A stretch of DNA of 64,000 nt from Plantactinospora endophytica (GCF_016862915.1 NZ_BONW01000013.1:620001-684000); one strand, 5' to 3'; shown: positions 25,192 through 33,264, counted from the first letter of the stretch. Notes: generated by a model from the sequence alone, not told the origin. Numbers and translations are program-made.

Positions 25192-25928
25192 GCGACATCC
25201 ACACCCTCGTCGGGGCGTACGTGCTGGACGCCGTCGACGATCTCGAACGGGCCGCCTTCGACCGGCACCTGGCCGACTGCGACTCCTGTGCGGCCGAGGT
25301 CGGCGAGTTGCTGGAGACCGCCGCCCGGCTGGCCGACGGTGCCTGGTCGGTACCGCCGCCACGGTTGAAAGCCGAGGTGCTGGCCCAGGTGTCCCGTACC
25401 CCGCAGGTGCGGCCGGGGCGCCGGCCGGGCCGGGACGCCCGCACCGCCGTGTCCCGGTGGCGTACGCTCACCGCCGCCTCGGTCGCCGCCGCCGTGCTTG
25501 CGGTGGCCGCCGGGGTAGCCGGTTACCTGGTGCAGCAGCAGCGGGTACGCGACGAGCAGGCCGCCGCCGTCGCCGCGCGCTCGGAACTGGACCGGATGCA
25601 GGAGATTCTCGACGAGCCGGAGCTGGCCGTCCGGCGCAACGGGCTGGCCGGCGGAGGCGTGCTGACCGTGCTCGGTTCGCCGGGCCAGGATGCCGGGGTG
25701 GTGTTGCTGGCCGGTGCCCCGCCGCTCCCCGCCGACCGGGCGTACCAGTTGTGGCTGATGGAGGGGACGACGCCACGTCCGGCCGGGATGCTGACGGCCG
25801 GAGCCGGCGACGACACCTCCGTCGTGACCGGGATGTCGGGCCGGGACGCCGTCGCGGTGACCGTGGAACCGGCGACCGGTTCGGCCCAGCCGACCACCAC
25901 GGTACTCACCAGCGTTCCGCTGCGCTGA
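25188..25928 (+). CDS. rskA: Anti-sigma-K factor RskA
   Basis: A 246-aa membrane anti-sigma factor. The cytosolic N-terminus has the zinc-binding anti-sigma motif H-x3-C-x2-C (HLADCDSC) after VLDAVDDLERAAFDRHL. A transmembrane helix (LTAASVAAAVLAVAAGVAGYL) follows at about 97-117. The extracellular C-terminal RskA domain contains GGVLTVLGSPGQDAGVVLLAGAPPLPADRAYQLWLMEG. Release of SigK is expected through regulated proteolysis of RskA. GTG overlaps the sigK stop. The last codons are the first unit of a six-copy tandem repeat. Confidence 0.92.
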   Translation: MSDIHTLVGAYVLDAVDDLERAAFDRHLADCDSCAAEVGELLETAARLADGAWSVPPPRLKAEVLAQVSRTPQVRPGRRPGRDARTAVSRWRTLTAASVAAAVLAVAAGVAGYLVQQQRVRDEQAAAVAARSELDRMQEILDEPELAVRRNGLAGGGVLTVLGSPGQDAGVVLLAGAPPLPADRAYQLWLMEGTTPRPAGMLTAGAGDDTSVVTGMSGRDAVAVTVEPATGSAQPTTTVLTSVPLR

Positions 25929-26027
25929 CCAGCGTGCCGCTGCACTGACCAGCGTGCCGCTGCACTGACCAGCGTGCCGCTGCACTGACCATCGTTCCGT
26001 TGCGTTGACCGTCGTTCGGTTGCGCTG
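25908..26027 (+). repeat. Six-copy 20-bp repeat seeded by the rskA stop region
   Basis: Six exact-length 20-bp units at 25908, 25928, 25948, 25968, 25988 and 26008, core ACCAGCGTGCCGCTGCACTG. Unit 1 is the last codons of rskA up to the first two bases of its TGA; each unit ends with TG followed by A, so the stop is repeated at every junction. The central three are identical and the outer ones have diverged. Confidence 0.9.
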
Positions 26028-26131
26028 CTGTCCGTTCGCGGTGCCGACCGGATAGCGAACATCACATCGACTTCCGTCAGATCGCTGTTGATCGATATGG
26101 TGACGGCACGTGTCCGTACGGGGGAGGGACC

Positions 26132-27856
26132 ATGCGTCATCGCATCGGCACAACCATGTCCAGATCGTTCGCCGCCGCCGTGCTGGTCGCGGCGACGACC
26201 GCCGGAAGCGTACTGGTCGGCACGGTGCCGGCCGTCGCCGCGCCACCCGGCCTGGTGGTGGCGGACGGCGCCACCCAGCCCGTCTTCGCCCGCGACGCGG
26301 CGATCCAGGAGACCGTCTACGTCAGCTCCGGAATGGACAGTGACGGCGACGGTACGACCGACCGGATAGCCGTCCAGGTGATCCGGCCCGAGGAGACCGA
26401 CAGCGGCCTCCAGGTCGCCACCGTGATGCACGCCAGCCCGTACTTCGGGGACAGCACCGCGCCGCGTGGCAACCTGATCGTCCCGGCGCACTTCACCGCC
26501 TGGTACGACGACTACTTCGTGCCGCGCGGCTACGCCGTCGTCGAGGTCGACATGCAGGGCACCGCCGGCTCGGACGGCTGCGCCACCATCGGCGGGCCGG
26601 AGGACGTCCGCAGTGCGAGCGCCGCGATCGACTGGCTCAACGGGCGCACCACGGCGACCTACGCCGACGGTACGCCGGCGGTGGCCGACTGGAGCACCGG
26701 TTCGGTCGGCATGATCGGTGTCTCTTACGCCGGCACGCTGCCGATCGCGGTCGCCGAGACCGGCATCGACGGGCTGGAGACCATCGTCCCGATCGCCGCC
26801 ATCTCCGCCTGGTACGACTACGCCCGTGCCCAGGGCATCGCGTACGGCGGCTTCGGCAGTCGGTACCCGGAATCCCTGGCCCGGTACGTCTCCTCGCCCG
26901 CGCACGACGCCGAGTGCGACTCCCGCTACGTCCAACTCGGCAACTCGGCCGACGACGCGACCGCCGACATGAACGCCTTCTGGCAGCAGCGCGACTACCG
27001 GGACGGCGCGGCGTCGGTGGACGCCTCGGTCTTCCTGGTGCACGGTCAGCAGGACAACAACACCAAGACCACGCACTTCGGCCGCTACTGGGACGCGATC
27101 GCCGCGCAGGGCGTACCGCGCAAGCTGTGGCTGCACGACGCGGGGCACACCGACCCGTTCGGCAGCGACCTGACCGGCCGGGACACCGTCGGCCGCTGGA
27201 TGGACCACTGGCTCTACGACATCGCCAACGGGATCATGAACGAGCCGCAGGCCACCATCAAGCGGCCGGGTGGCACCACCGCCACCTATCCGGTCTGGCC
27301 GGGCACGGTCACCTCGACCAACTACTACCTGGGCGGGCCGGTCAGCGGTGCCGCCGGTACCCTGCTCACCGCACCCGGCCCGACGGCCAGCCAGTCGTTC
27401 ACGGACAGCCGGGGGCAGTTCGAGTCCACGATGACCGGCCAGCCGGAGACGGCCAAGGCGAACCGGCTGGTCTACCTCGCCCCGGCGTTGACCACGGCCC
27501 GGCGGCTGGCCGGGGCCGGCACCGCCGAGGTCCGGTTCACCGCCACCTCGACCAGTACTCCGCTGACCGCGCTGCTGGTGCACTACACGAACGGCGTGGC
27601 GACCCGGGTGGTGAGCCGGGGTGCGATCGACACCAAGAACCGCAGTTCGCTGACGACCGGTACGCCGCTGACGCCCGGTACCGCCTACACGGTCACCATC
27701 CGGCTGGAGCCGAAGGACTACGTCTTCCCGGTCGGCAGCCGGATCGGCCTGGTGCTGGTCGCCAACCACGGCGAGTACCTGACCACCGACCTGTCCGCCG
27801 CCGGGGTCACCGTGCAGCTCTCGCCCAGCCGACTCACCCTGCCGCTGACGAACTGA
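26132..27856 (+). CDS. Secreted S15/CocE-type Xaa-Pro dipeptidyl-peptidase
   Basis: A 574-aa alpha/beta-hydrolase of peptidase family S15 with a Sec signal (FAAAVLVAATTAGSVLVGTVPAVAA). The catalytic triad is recognisable: Ser198 in GVSYAG, Asp308 in VHGQQDNN, His339 in HDAGHTDPF. The C-terminal beta-rich jelly-roll (from about 390, ending VGSRIGLVLVANHGEYL) is typical of X-Pro dipeptidyl-peptidases. It would release X-Pro dipeptides from peptides outside the cell. ATG 26132 is preceded by GGGGGAGGGACC. It stands alone, with convergent FAD-monooxygenase gene downstream. Confidence 0.88.
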   Translation: MRHRIGTTMSRSFAAAVLVAATTAGSVLVGTVPAVAAPPGLVVADGATQPVFARDAAIQETVYVSSGMDSDGDGTTDRIAVQVIRPEETDSGLQVATVMHASPYFGDSTAPRGNLIVPAHFTAWYDDYFVPRGYAVVEVDMQGTAGSDGCATIGGPEDVRSASAAIDWLNGRTTATYADGTPAVADWSTGSVGMIGVSYAGTLPIAVAETGIDGLETIVPIAAISAWYDYARAQGIAYGGFGSRYPESLARYVSSPAHDAECDSRYVQLGNSADDATADMNAFWQQRDYRDGAASVDASVFLVHGQQDNNTKTTHFGRYWDAIAAQGVPRKLWLHDAGHTDPFGSDLTGRDTVGRWMDHWLYDIANGIMNEPQATIKRPGGTTATYPVWPGTVTSTNYYLGGPVSGAAGTLLTAPGPTASQSFTDSRGQFESTMTGQPETAKANRLVYLAPALTTARRLAGAGTAEVRFTATSTSTPLTALLVHYTNGVATRVVSRGAIDTKNRSSLTTGTPLTPGTAYTVTIRLEPKDYVFPVGSRIGLVLVANHGEYLTTDLSAAGVTVQLSPSRLTLPLTN

Positions 27857-27863
27857 CCGGGCC

Positions 27864-27886
27864 GTGCGCCCGCAGCGCAGGCGCAC
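27864..27886. terminator. Hairpin between convergent genes
   Basis: GTGCGCC and GGCGCAC form a 7-bp stem with a 9-nt loop, seven bases after the peptidase stop and 41 bp from the end of the convergent monooxygenase gene. Possibly a two-way terminator. Confidence 0.4.
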
Positions 27887-27927
27887 CGGCAGAAGCCGGC
27901 CGGGGACGCGGTTCGGCGGGTGCCCGG

Positions 27928-29136
27928 CTATCGGGCCCGGGCGACCGGGTCGGGATAGCCGGGCAGGTCGAGTGCGGTGGTGGCGCGGCGGGCGGACCGG
28001 CCGACCAGCCCGGTCCGGGCGATCAGGGGTGCGACCCGGAGGAGTTGGTTGCGCAGCCAGAGCGCCCGGGCCGTGGTCGGGGCGAGAGTACTGCCGCCCG
28101 TGTCGGCGAGAGCCTGGTTGACCTGGACGTACGGTCGGGCGATCCGTTCGTACGCGGCGAAGGCGGCGGTGTGTTCGGCGCGGGTGGCGAGTTCGCCGGC
28201 CAGCACGTACGCCCCGACCAGGGCGATGCTGGTGCCCTGGCCGGAGAAGAACGACGGCGCGTGTGCCGCGTCGCCGACCAGGGCAACGCGCCCGCGTGAC
28301 CACTCCGGCATGTGGATCTGGCTGACCACGTCGAAGAACACGTCGTCGGCGGCGCGCATCGCGTCGAGCAGGTACGGCACCCGCCACCGGTCGTCGGCGA
28401 AGACCCGGGCCATCAACTCGCGCTGCGCCTCGGCGTCGCCGAGTTCGGCGAGCGGTGGCTGTGACCGGGCGACGGTCAGGAGGCCGTGCAGGGTGTCGGT
28501 GCAGCCGGGTGCGTAGATGGTGGCCATCCGGCCGGGCGCGGTGCAGATGGTGCCCTCGTGGGCCAGTCCGAGGTCGTTGGGGAGGGTGAAGCCGGCGAAG
28601 CAGTAGCCGAGGTAGCGGACGTACCGCTCCTCGGGACCGAACGCGAGCCGCCGGGTGTTCGAGTGCAGCCCGTCCGCGCCGAGGACCAGGTCGAACTCCT
28701 GCTGTCGGCCGCTGACGAAGGTCACCCGTACGCCGTCGTCGTTGTCCTGCAGGGCCGCGATCGAGTCGCCGAAGAGGAACTCGACGTCCTCGCGGATCGT
28801 GGCGTAGAGGACCGAGGTCAGATACCCGCGGGGAACCTCCAGGTCGCGGCCGGGTACGCCGCCGCTGAACGCTTCGGGACGTAGCGATCCGACGGTACGG
28901 CCGTTCCCGTCGACGAAGGTGAGCCGGCGCGTGTCGACGTGCCCGGCCCGGACTCGGGGCAGCACCTCCATCCGCTCCAGCACGTCGATCGCGGTACCCC
29001 GGACGTCGATCGGATAGCCGCCGTCGCGTACGCCGGTGGCCTTCTCCACCACCGTCACCTCGAAGCCGTATCGGTGCAGCCAGTACGCCAGGGTCGGCCC
29101 GGCGATGCTGGCGCCGGAGATCAGGACCTTTCTCAT
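27928..29136 (-). CDS. FAD-dependent aromatic-type monooxygenase
   Basis: A 402-aa group A flavoprotein monooxygenase. N-terminal dinucleotide site (KVLISGASIAGPTLAYWLHRYG, GxSxxG form), acidic strand end EVTVVEKA, DG motif LVLGADGLHSNTRR, and GDAAHAPSFFSGQGTS, the second FAD motif. Substrate unknown; similar enzymes hydroxylate phenolic or tetracycline-like compounds. ATG 29136 is preceded by GAGGTGAGG. Divergent from a TetR gene with an inverted repeat between them, so it is probably controlled by that regulator. Confidence 0.88.
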   Translation of the reverse strand: MRKVLISGASIAGPTLAYWLHRYGFEVTVVEKATGVRDGGYPIDVRGTAIDVLERMEVLPRVRAGHVDTRRLTFVDGNGRTVGSLRPEAFSGGVPGRDLEVPRGYLTSVLYATIREDVEFLFGDSIAALQDNDDGVRVTFVSGRQQEFDLVLGADGLHSNTRRLAFGPEERYVRYLGYCFAGFTLPNDLGLAHEGTICTAPGRMATIYAPGCTDTLHGLLTVARSQPPLAELGDAEAQRELMARVFADDRWRVPYLLDAMRAADDVFFDVVSQIHMPEWSRGRVALVGDAAHAPSFFSGQGTSIALVGAYVLAGELATRAEHTAAFAAYERIARPYVQVNQALADTGGSTLAPTTARALWLRNQLLRVAPLIARTGLVGRSARRATTALDLPGYPDPVARAR

Positions 29137-29173
29137 GGCCGCCTCACCTCTCGTCGTCTTCCCGTTCACTACA

Positions 29174-29191
29174 CTACACCGTGCAGTGTAG
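29174..29191. promoter_or_regulatory. TetR operator candidate
   Basis: CTACAC-CGTGCA-GTGTAG: 6-bp perfect arms with a 6-bp spacer, between the monooxygenase start and the TetR start. It ends 18 bp before the TetR gene, so binding would block that promoter too. Confidence 0.6.
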
Positions 29192-29209
29192 CTCCGGTAC
29201 GATCGGCTC

Positions 29210-29842
29210 ATGCCGACCGCGAAGACGCTGCGTGAGGGGTCGACGCAGAAGCGGGCCGCCATCGTCACGGCGGCCCGGGAACTGTTCCTCGTCGACGGCT
29301 TCGACCGGACCAGCGTCGACGCGATCGCCGCCCGGGCGGGGGTATCCAAGCGCACCGTCTACGACTACTTCGGCGACAAGCTGACGTTGCTCAACGCGGT
29401 GGTGGACGCCGTCGGCCAGTCGCTGGTCGCCGCGATCCGGCGGGCACTCGACGAAACACTCCACGATGCCCGGGCCGACCGGCTGGAACCAGCGCTGGTC
29501 GAGTTCTCGGTCAGGGTCTCGACCGACATGCTCGGCTCACCCGAGTACGCCACCCTGCAACGGCTGGTGCAGACCGAATCCGGGCATCTGGCGAAGCTGG
29601 ACCGCTACGACCTGGAGAACGCCCCGGAGGAGGCGCTGGCCGAGCGGTTCGGCGAGTTGGCCCGGGCCGGGCTGATCGACGCCGCCGATCCGCGCCTCGC
29701 CGCCGACCATTTCGTCGCGCTGACCTTCGGTGTCGCGCTGAACCGGCTCCGTTCGGCGAACGCGGCGGAGGATCCCCGGGTCCGTCCGCTCCTCGTCGAG
29801 GGAGTACGCGCGTTCCTTCGGGCGTACCGGCCGGGGGCCTAG
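29210..29842 (+). CDS. TetR-family transcriptional regulator
   Basis: A 210-aa TetR repressor. The N-terminal HTH is RAAIVTAARELFLVDGFDRTSVDAIAARAGVSKRTVYDYFGDKLTLL, with the typical recognition helix. The C-terminal ligand domain resembles the AefR-like group (FSVRVSTDMLGSPEYATLQRLVQTE). Divergent from the FAD monooxygenase, which is its likely target through the 29174 repeat. Ligand unknown, perhaps the monooxygenase substrate. Confidence 0.88.
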   Translation: MPTAKTLREGSTQKRAAIVTAARELFLVDGFDRTSVDAIAARAGVSKRTVYDYFGDKLTLLNAVVDAVGQSLVAAIRRALDETLHDARADRLEPALVEFSVRVSTDMLGSPEYATLQRLVQTESGHLAKLDRYDLENAPEEALAERFGELARAGLIDAADPRLAADHFVALTFGVALNRLRSANAAEDPRVRPLLVEGVRAFLRAYRPGA

Positions 29843-29900
29843 TCGCCCGCTGGTCCGTTGCGGGTCGCTCCTCTGGACAAGATGAATGCTGACTCACTAT

Positions 29901-29926
29901 GTTCGAAGAACCTGAGTCGCGACTCA
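29901..29926 (+). promoter_or_regulatory. Paired palindromes upstream of the SnoaL gene
   Basis: GTTC-GAA-GAAC (29901-29911) is followed at once by a perfect 14-bp palindrome TGAGTCGCGACTCA (29913-29926). A further GACTCA half-site lies at 29891-29896. The cluster ends 20 bp before the start codon and looks like a regulator binding region, but the regulator is not adjacent. Confidence 0.5.
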
Positions 29927-29945
29927 TCTTATGGAGGTTCGGCAG

Positions 29946-30347
29946 ATGCCCAGCGCCCCTCGTGACCTGTTCGAGCAGATGCGGCAGCAGTGGTTCGGCC
30001 AGGTCGCGCCGCTGACCGGTGACCTGCTGGCCGACGACGTGATCGTCGAGATCCCGTTCGCCGCCCCGGGTCCGTACCGGATCCAGGGCAAGCAGCAGTT
30101 CCTCGACTTCGTCAACCCGCAACGCGCCGCGTTCCCGGTCCGCTTCGACGCGTGCCGCACCATCGCCATTCACGACACCACCGATCCCGACACGATCGTG
30201 GTGGAGTACGAGTTGACCGGGACCTCCACCAGAACCGACCGGCGGGCGACCGCCGCCTTCGTCGGCGTGCTGACCGCCCGGGACGGAAGGATCGCGCTCT
30301 GGCGCGAGTACCAGAACACCGTGGCCATCCAGCAGGCCCTCGCCTAG
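29946..30347 (+). CDS. SnoaL-like/NTF2-fold protein
   Basis: A 133-aa NTF2-like cone-fold protein of the SnoaL_2 kind. Visible family pattern: LLADDVIVEIPFAAPGPYRIQGKQQFLDF near the N-terminus and TIVVEYELTGTSTRT followed by VGVLTARDGRIALWREYQN. Members include polyketide cyclases, ketosteroid-isomerase-like enzymes and many of unknown role. ATG 29946 is chosen because GGAGG lies eight bases upstream. Single gene downstream of the TetR gene and under its own palindromic promoter region. Confidence 0.8.
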   Translation: MPSAPRDLFEQMRQQWFGQVAPLTGDLLADDVIVEIPFAAPGPYRIQGKQQFLDFVNPQRAAFPVRFDACRTIAIHDTTDPDTIVVEYELTGTSTRTDRRATAAFVGVLTARDGRIALWREYQNTVAIQQALA

Positions 30348-30417
30348 AGCCGCACGGCGTCGAGCGTGTCGACAGTGCTCACGCTCCTCCGGTCCTCTTC
30401 GGGGTCGCCGCCGGCAC

Positions 30418-30448
30418 TTGACTTCAACAAACGTTGAGGTTCTACGGT
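30418..30448 (+). promoter_or_regulatory. MerR-type promoter with 19-bp spacer
   Basis: -35 TTGACT (30418-30423) and -10 TACGGT (30443-30448) are separated by 19 bp. Inside the spacer is the inverted repeat TCAAC-AAAC-GTTGA (30424-30437). The long spacer with a dyad between the boxes is the hallmark of promoters activated by MerR/SoxR-family regulators, which untwist the DNA. The cupin gene starts 40 bp further on. No MerR gene lies in the window. Confidence 0.65.
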
Positions 30449-30487
30449 CCAACTCGACGCCTGACCATTACGCAGGAAGGGTTCGAC

Positions 30488-30829
30488 ATGGCTGGCACGC
30501 CCTCGGGGGTCCGCAGGTTCAGTTCGGCGATCGGCGACGACGCCGTCCGCTTCGGCGACCGGATCCTCCTCGTACCCGCCCTCGACAAAGAGGCCGGCGG
30601 GTCGATGAGCGCTTATACATCGTTTCTCCACGCGGGGGCGCGTGCCGACCTGCCAGCCTCCTACGCGGAGGTCTGGGTGGTGCTCGGCGGAGCGCTACGA
30701 GTGGGCACCGAAGGCGACGCCGTGACGGTGTACAAAGGAGACTTCGTGTACGTTCCGGAGCAGACGCCCGGGGTGGTCGAGGCCCTTGAGGACGCCACGA
30801 TGGTCTGCGTGTCGGTGCCCGCGCACTGA
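30488..30829 (+). CDS. Small cupin-domain protein
   Basis: A 113-aa single-domain cupin. The second half AEVWVVLGGALRVGTEGDAVTVYKGDFVYVPEQTPGVVEAL has the cupin motif pattern (G-x-VYKGDFVYVPE). The usual metal-binding His residues are not evident, so metal binding and enzymatic activity are unsure. ATG 30488 follows AGGAAGGG. Probably expressed alone from the MerR-type promoter at 30418; a detoxification or sensing role is suggested only by that promoter. Confidence 0.75.
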   Translation: MAGTPSGVRRFSSAIGDDAVRFGDRILLVPALDKEAGGSMSAYTSFLHAGARADLPASYAEVWVVLGGALRVGTEGDAVTVYKGDFVYVPEQTPGVVEALEDATMVCVSVPAH

Positions 30830-30955
30830 CGATCGCCGCCGCAGCGGCGCGGCGCTCGGCAGAATCCGCCTGCACCGGGGTTAACCTCACGATATCTGGA
30901 CGATTAGGCCGATCAAGGGTGGGCTGGTGCCGGGCCTCGTGGCAGCACCGGCGCG

Positions 30956-32140
30956 GTGACCGCCGCAGCAGGCCGGACCACCGGCAAGGGGGTGACCTGG
31001 GAGGAACTCTTCTTCGACCTCGCCTTCGTCTTCGCCCTCACCCAGTTCTCCCGGCTGCTGCACCAGAATCCCGAATGGTCCGGGATCGGCCGTGCGCTGA
31101 TCCTCTTCGTCCCGGTCTACTGGGCCTGGGGCGGCGTGACCCTCTACGCCGACCAGCGCAACCTCAGCCCCGTCCTGGACCGCCTCGGCATCCTGGCCCT
31201 CGGCCTCGGCAGCCTCCTGATGGCCCTGACCATCCCCCGTGCGTACGACGACCTCGGCCTGCTCTTCGTCACCATCTACGTCACCAGCCGAGCCCTGCTG
31301 GCCACCCTCGCCCTGCGCCGCCTGCCGGGCTGGCGAGCCCTCTTCGTCGGCCCGTACGGCGTCTTCCTGCTCACCGGACCGCTGCTGGTGGCGGGTGCGC
31401 TGACCGAGGGCGCGGCCCGGATCGGCCTGTGGGCGGCTGCCGCCGTCAGCGACCTGGTCAGCCCCTGGGTGTCGCGCTACCTGGTCACCCCGACCAGGGC
31501 CGAGCCGCTGCACTACTCGCACCGGTACGGACTGCTGATCATCCTCGTCTTCGGCGAGTCCGTGATCCAGGTCGGGGCGGTCGCCGCCGACCGGCCGCTG
31601 ACCCTCGTCCGGCTCACCGCCATCGCCGCCAGCTACGCCCTGGTCGGTGGCCTCTGGTGGGCGTACTTCAGCTACGGGCTGCCCAGCTTCCGCCGCGCTC
31701 TCGAACACGCCCCGAACCAGGCGGACCTCCGCCGCGCGGTCCTCGTCTACGGTCACCTGCTCTTCAGCTTCGGGATCATCACCGTCTCCGTCGGCCTGGC
31801 CGACATGGTGCCCACTCCACTCGACGCGCTCGGTGTCGAGATGGCAACGCTCCTCTTCGGCGGCACCGCGCTCTTCATGGCCACCTTCGCGTACACACAC
31901 TGGCGGATCCGGGGCAGGATCGCCTGGCACCGGGTCGGGGCAGCGGTGCTCAGCCTGGTACTGCTGCCGCTGGCCACGCTGATCCCGGCCCTCGTCATGG
32001 TCGCGGCCCTGTTCCTGGTGGTCGTCGGGATGGCTGTGGGGGAGGAACTGGCCACCCGGCGCCGACGCGATGACAGGCACGATGTCAGGTCGTACGGCGA
32101 CCAGGACCCGGCGGACCGGGGACCGGCAAGCCAGGAATGA
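30956..32140 (+). CDS. LtrA-family membrane protein
   Basis: A 394-aa protein with about ten membrane segments, of the low-temperature-requirement A family. The N-terminus VTWEELFFDLAFVFALTQFSRLL carries the conserved WxELFFDLVFVFA motif, and FGESVIQVG lies in the second half as in other members. Biochemical function is not known for the family. GTG start at 30956. Its end lies 53 bp from the convergent small gene at 32194. Confidence 0.88.
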   Translation: MTAAAGRTTGKGVTWEELFFDLAFVFALTQFSRLLHQNPEWSGIGRALILFVPVYWAWGGVTLYADQRNLSPVLDRLGILALGLGSLLMALTIPRAYDDLGLLFVTIYVTSRALLATLALRRLPGWRALFVGPYGVFLLTGPLLVAGALTEGAARIGLWAAAAVSDLVSPWVSRYLVTPTRAEPLHYSHRYGLLIILVFGESVIQVGAVAADRPLTLVRLTAIAASYALVGGLWWAYFSYGLPSFRRALEHAPNQADLRRAVLVYGHLLFSFGIITVSVGLADMVPTPLDALGVEMATLLFGGTALFMATFAYTHWRIRGRIAWHRVGAAVLSLVLLPLATLIPALVMVAALFLVVVGMAVGEELATRRRRDDRHDVRSYGDQDPADRGPASQE

Positions 32141-32193
32141 AACCGCCGGATTCTTTCAACGGTGGCGGGCCGGGAAAGCGGCGGCAGGGCAGT

Positions 32194-32448
32194 TCAGGTG
32201 ATGCGGCGTCTTGATCGGGGCGCCGGGCGCAACAACACAAGCCCGGCCACCTGTACGTAGATCTCGCGCTTGTCCTCGGCCGCGCCGTGTCGGTCGACGA
32301 CGTAGCCGGTGATCCAGGCGAACCCGTAATAAGTCGGACGGGAATCGACGGCAATGACGCGAAACCGCAGCGAGCGCCTACCGCCGAACTGGATGCTGGC
32401 CGCCGGGCCGACTCCGATCACGTCTCCGGCCACGGGTGCGCGGGTCAC
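32194..32448 (-). CDS. Conserved small protein, actinobacterial accessory family
   Basis: An 84-aa protein: VAGDVIGVGPAASIQFGG, then LRFRVIAVDSRPTYYGFAWITGYVVD. I recognise the general pattern from small genes beside GntR regulators in actinobacterial integrative elements and plasmids, but no function is known. GTG start overlaps the stop of the upstream gene (GTGA), so the two form a small operon divergent from the GntR gene. Confidence 0.55.
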   Translation of the reverse strand: MTRAPVAGDVIGVGPAASIQFGGRRSLRFRVIAVDSRPTYYGFAWITGYVVDRHGAAEDKREIYVQVAGLVLLRPAPRSRRRIT

Positions 32449-32618
32449 CGGTGTCGCGCCCAGCGATCGTTACGCCGTTTGAGCTGTCGTTGCAAGGTTT
32501 GGCAAGGCCAGGCTTCGCCGCAGCGGCAAACCGTCCTGTGATGGAGCGTCGACCAGGCGGAGCCGTGCCTGGTAAGTAGTCGGCGCAATTCTCCACGTAC
32601 GTACCTGATCAGGAACAC
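32445..32618 (-). CDS. Small Cys-containing protein upstream of 32194 gene
   Basis: About 57 aa. The core LRRLLTRHGSAWSTLHHRTVCRCGEAWPCQTL contains a C-x-C-x5-C pattern with two His, like the small putative zinc-binding proteins (CxCGxxxPC) common in actinobacteria. GTG 32618 is preferred because GGGAGAGG lies just upstream; a TTG at 32681 would add 21 residues encoded in the AT-rich promoter. Operon with the 32194 gene. Function unknown. Confidence 0.5.
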   Translation of the reverse strand: MFLIRYVRGELRRLLTRHGSAWSTLHHRTVCRCGEAWPCQTLQRQLKRRNDRWARHR

Positions 32619-32654
32619 CGGCCCTCTCCCGTCGCTGCTATCACATTGGCCTAC

Positions 32655-32717
32655 AGTAGCAACGTAGGAACGTAGATACAATAAGACGTAGGCTGGTAGT
32701 CGCCTAGCGTAGTTTTC
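32655..32717. promoter_or_regulatory. AT-rich divergent promoter with ACGTAG repeats
   Basis: ACGTAG occurs at 32662, 32670 and 32686, on an 8-bp register with one position missing. The stretch is clearly lower in GC than the surroundings. It lies between the GntR gene and the small divergent operon and probably contains both promoters and the GntR binding sites. Confidence 0.45.
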
Positions 32718-33137
32718 GTGGTTGATCCGAACGCGGACCGCGCGGTGTTCCGGCAGCTTGCCGACCTGCTGCGGGATCGGATCCTCTCCGGAGAACTGGC
32801 GCCGGGGGAGAAGGTGCCAAGCGAGCTTCGGCTAACGCAGGAGTACGGAATCAGCCGCACTACGGTTCGTCAGGCGATGGCCGTCCTCCGCGCCGAAGGA
32901 CTGGTGGTCGTGGATCGACCGCGTGGCACCAGGGTGCGGGCGGCCGAGGCACCCGAGACTGTCACGCTCCGCAAGGGCGACACCGTGATCGCCCGGATGC
33001 CCAGTCCGGCGGAACGGCGCGAGCTGGACATCGCCGAAGGTGTTCCCGTGATGGTTGTTACCCGGGCCGATGGATCAACGGAGCTTTACTCCGGTGACCG
33101 GACGGAGTTGTTCTATCCTCCCGTGTCGCGGCGTTGA
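32718..33137 (+). CDS. Short GntR-family regulator
   Basis: A 139-aa protein. Residues 9-75 form a GntR winged helix (FRQLADLLRDRILSGELAPGEKVPSELRLTQEYGISRTTVRQAM) with a wing VVVDRPRGTRV. The effector domain is much shorter than the usual 160-residue UTRA domain: after MPSPAERRELDIAEGVPVMVVTR the protein ends, keeping only the first UTRA strands. Such short forms are common in mobile actinobacterial elements. GTG start. It is divergent from the two small genes and may repress them. Confidence 0.82.
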   Translation: MVDPNADRAVFRQLADLLRDRILSGELAPGEKVPSELRLTQEYGISRTTVRQAMAVLRAEGLVVVDRPRGTRVRAAEAPETVTLRKGDTVIARMPSPAERRELDIAEGVPVMVVTRADGSTELYSGDRTELFYPPVSRR

Positions 33138-33264
33138 GGAAGCTGTCGCGAACCAGTCGACGGGCCAGGTAGCAATCGCCGCCGGGCGGCCCGAACCGGC
33201 GTACGGGATGCAGACGGTCGGCACCCGTCCTACGGTGAGGTGATCGCCTACCGGAAGGTGCCGC

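Noticed and set aside
25908-26027. 20-bp iterons suggesting a replication or plasmid origin
   Set aside because: Repeats copy the rskA gene end, and no DnaA boxes, Rep gene or AT-rich unwinding region is nearby.
25523-28387. 954-codon open frame on the minus strand opposite the S15 peptidase
   Set aside because: No recognisable domain, and it runs antisense to a peptidase with an intact triad and to rskA.
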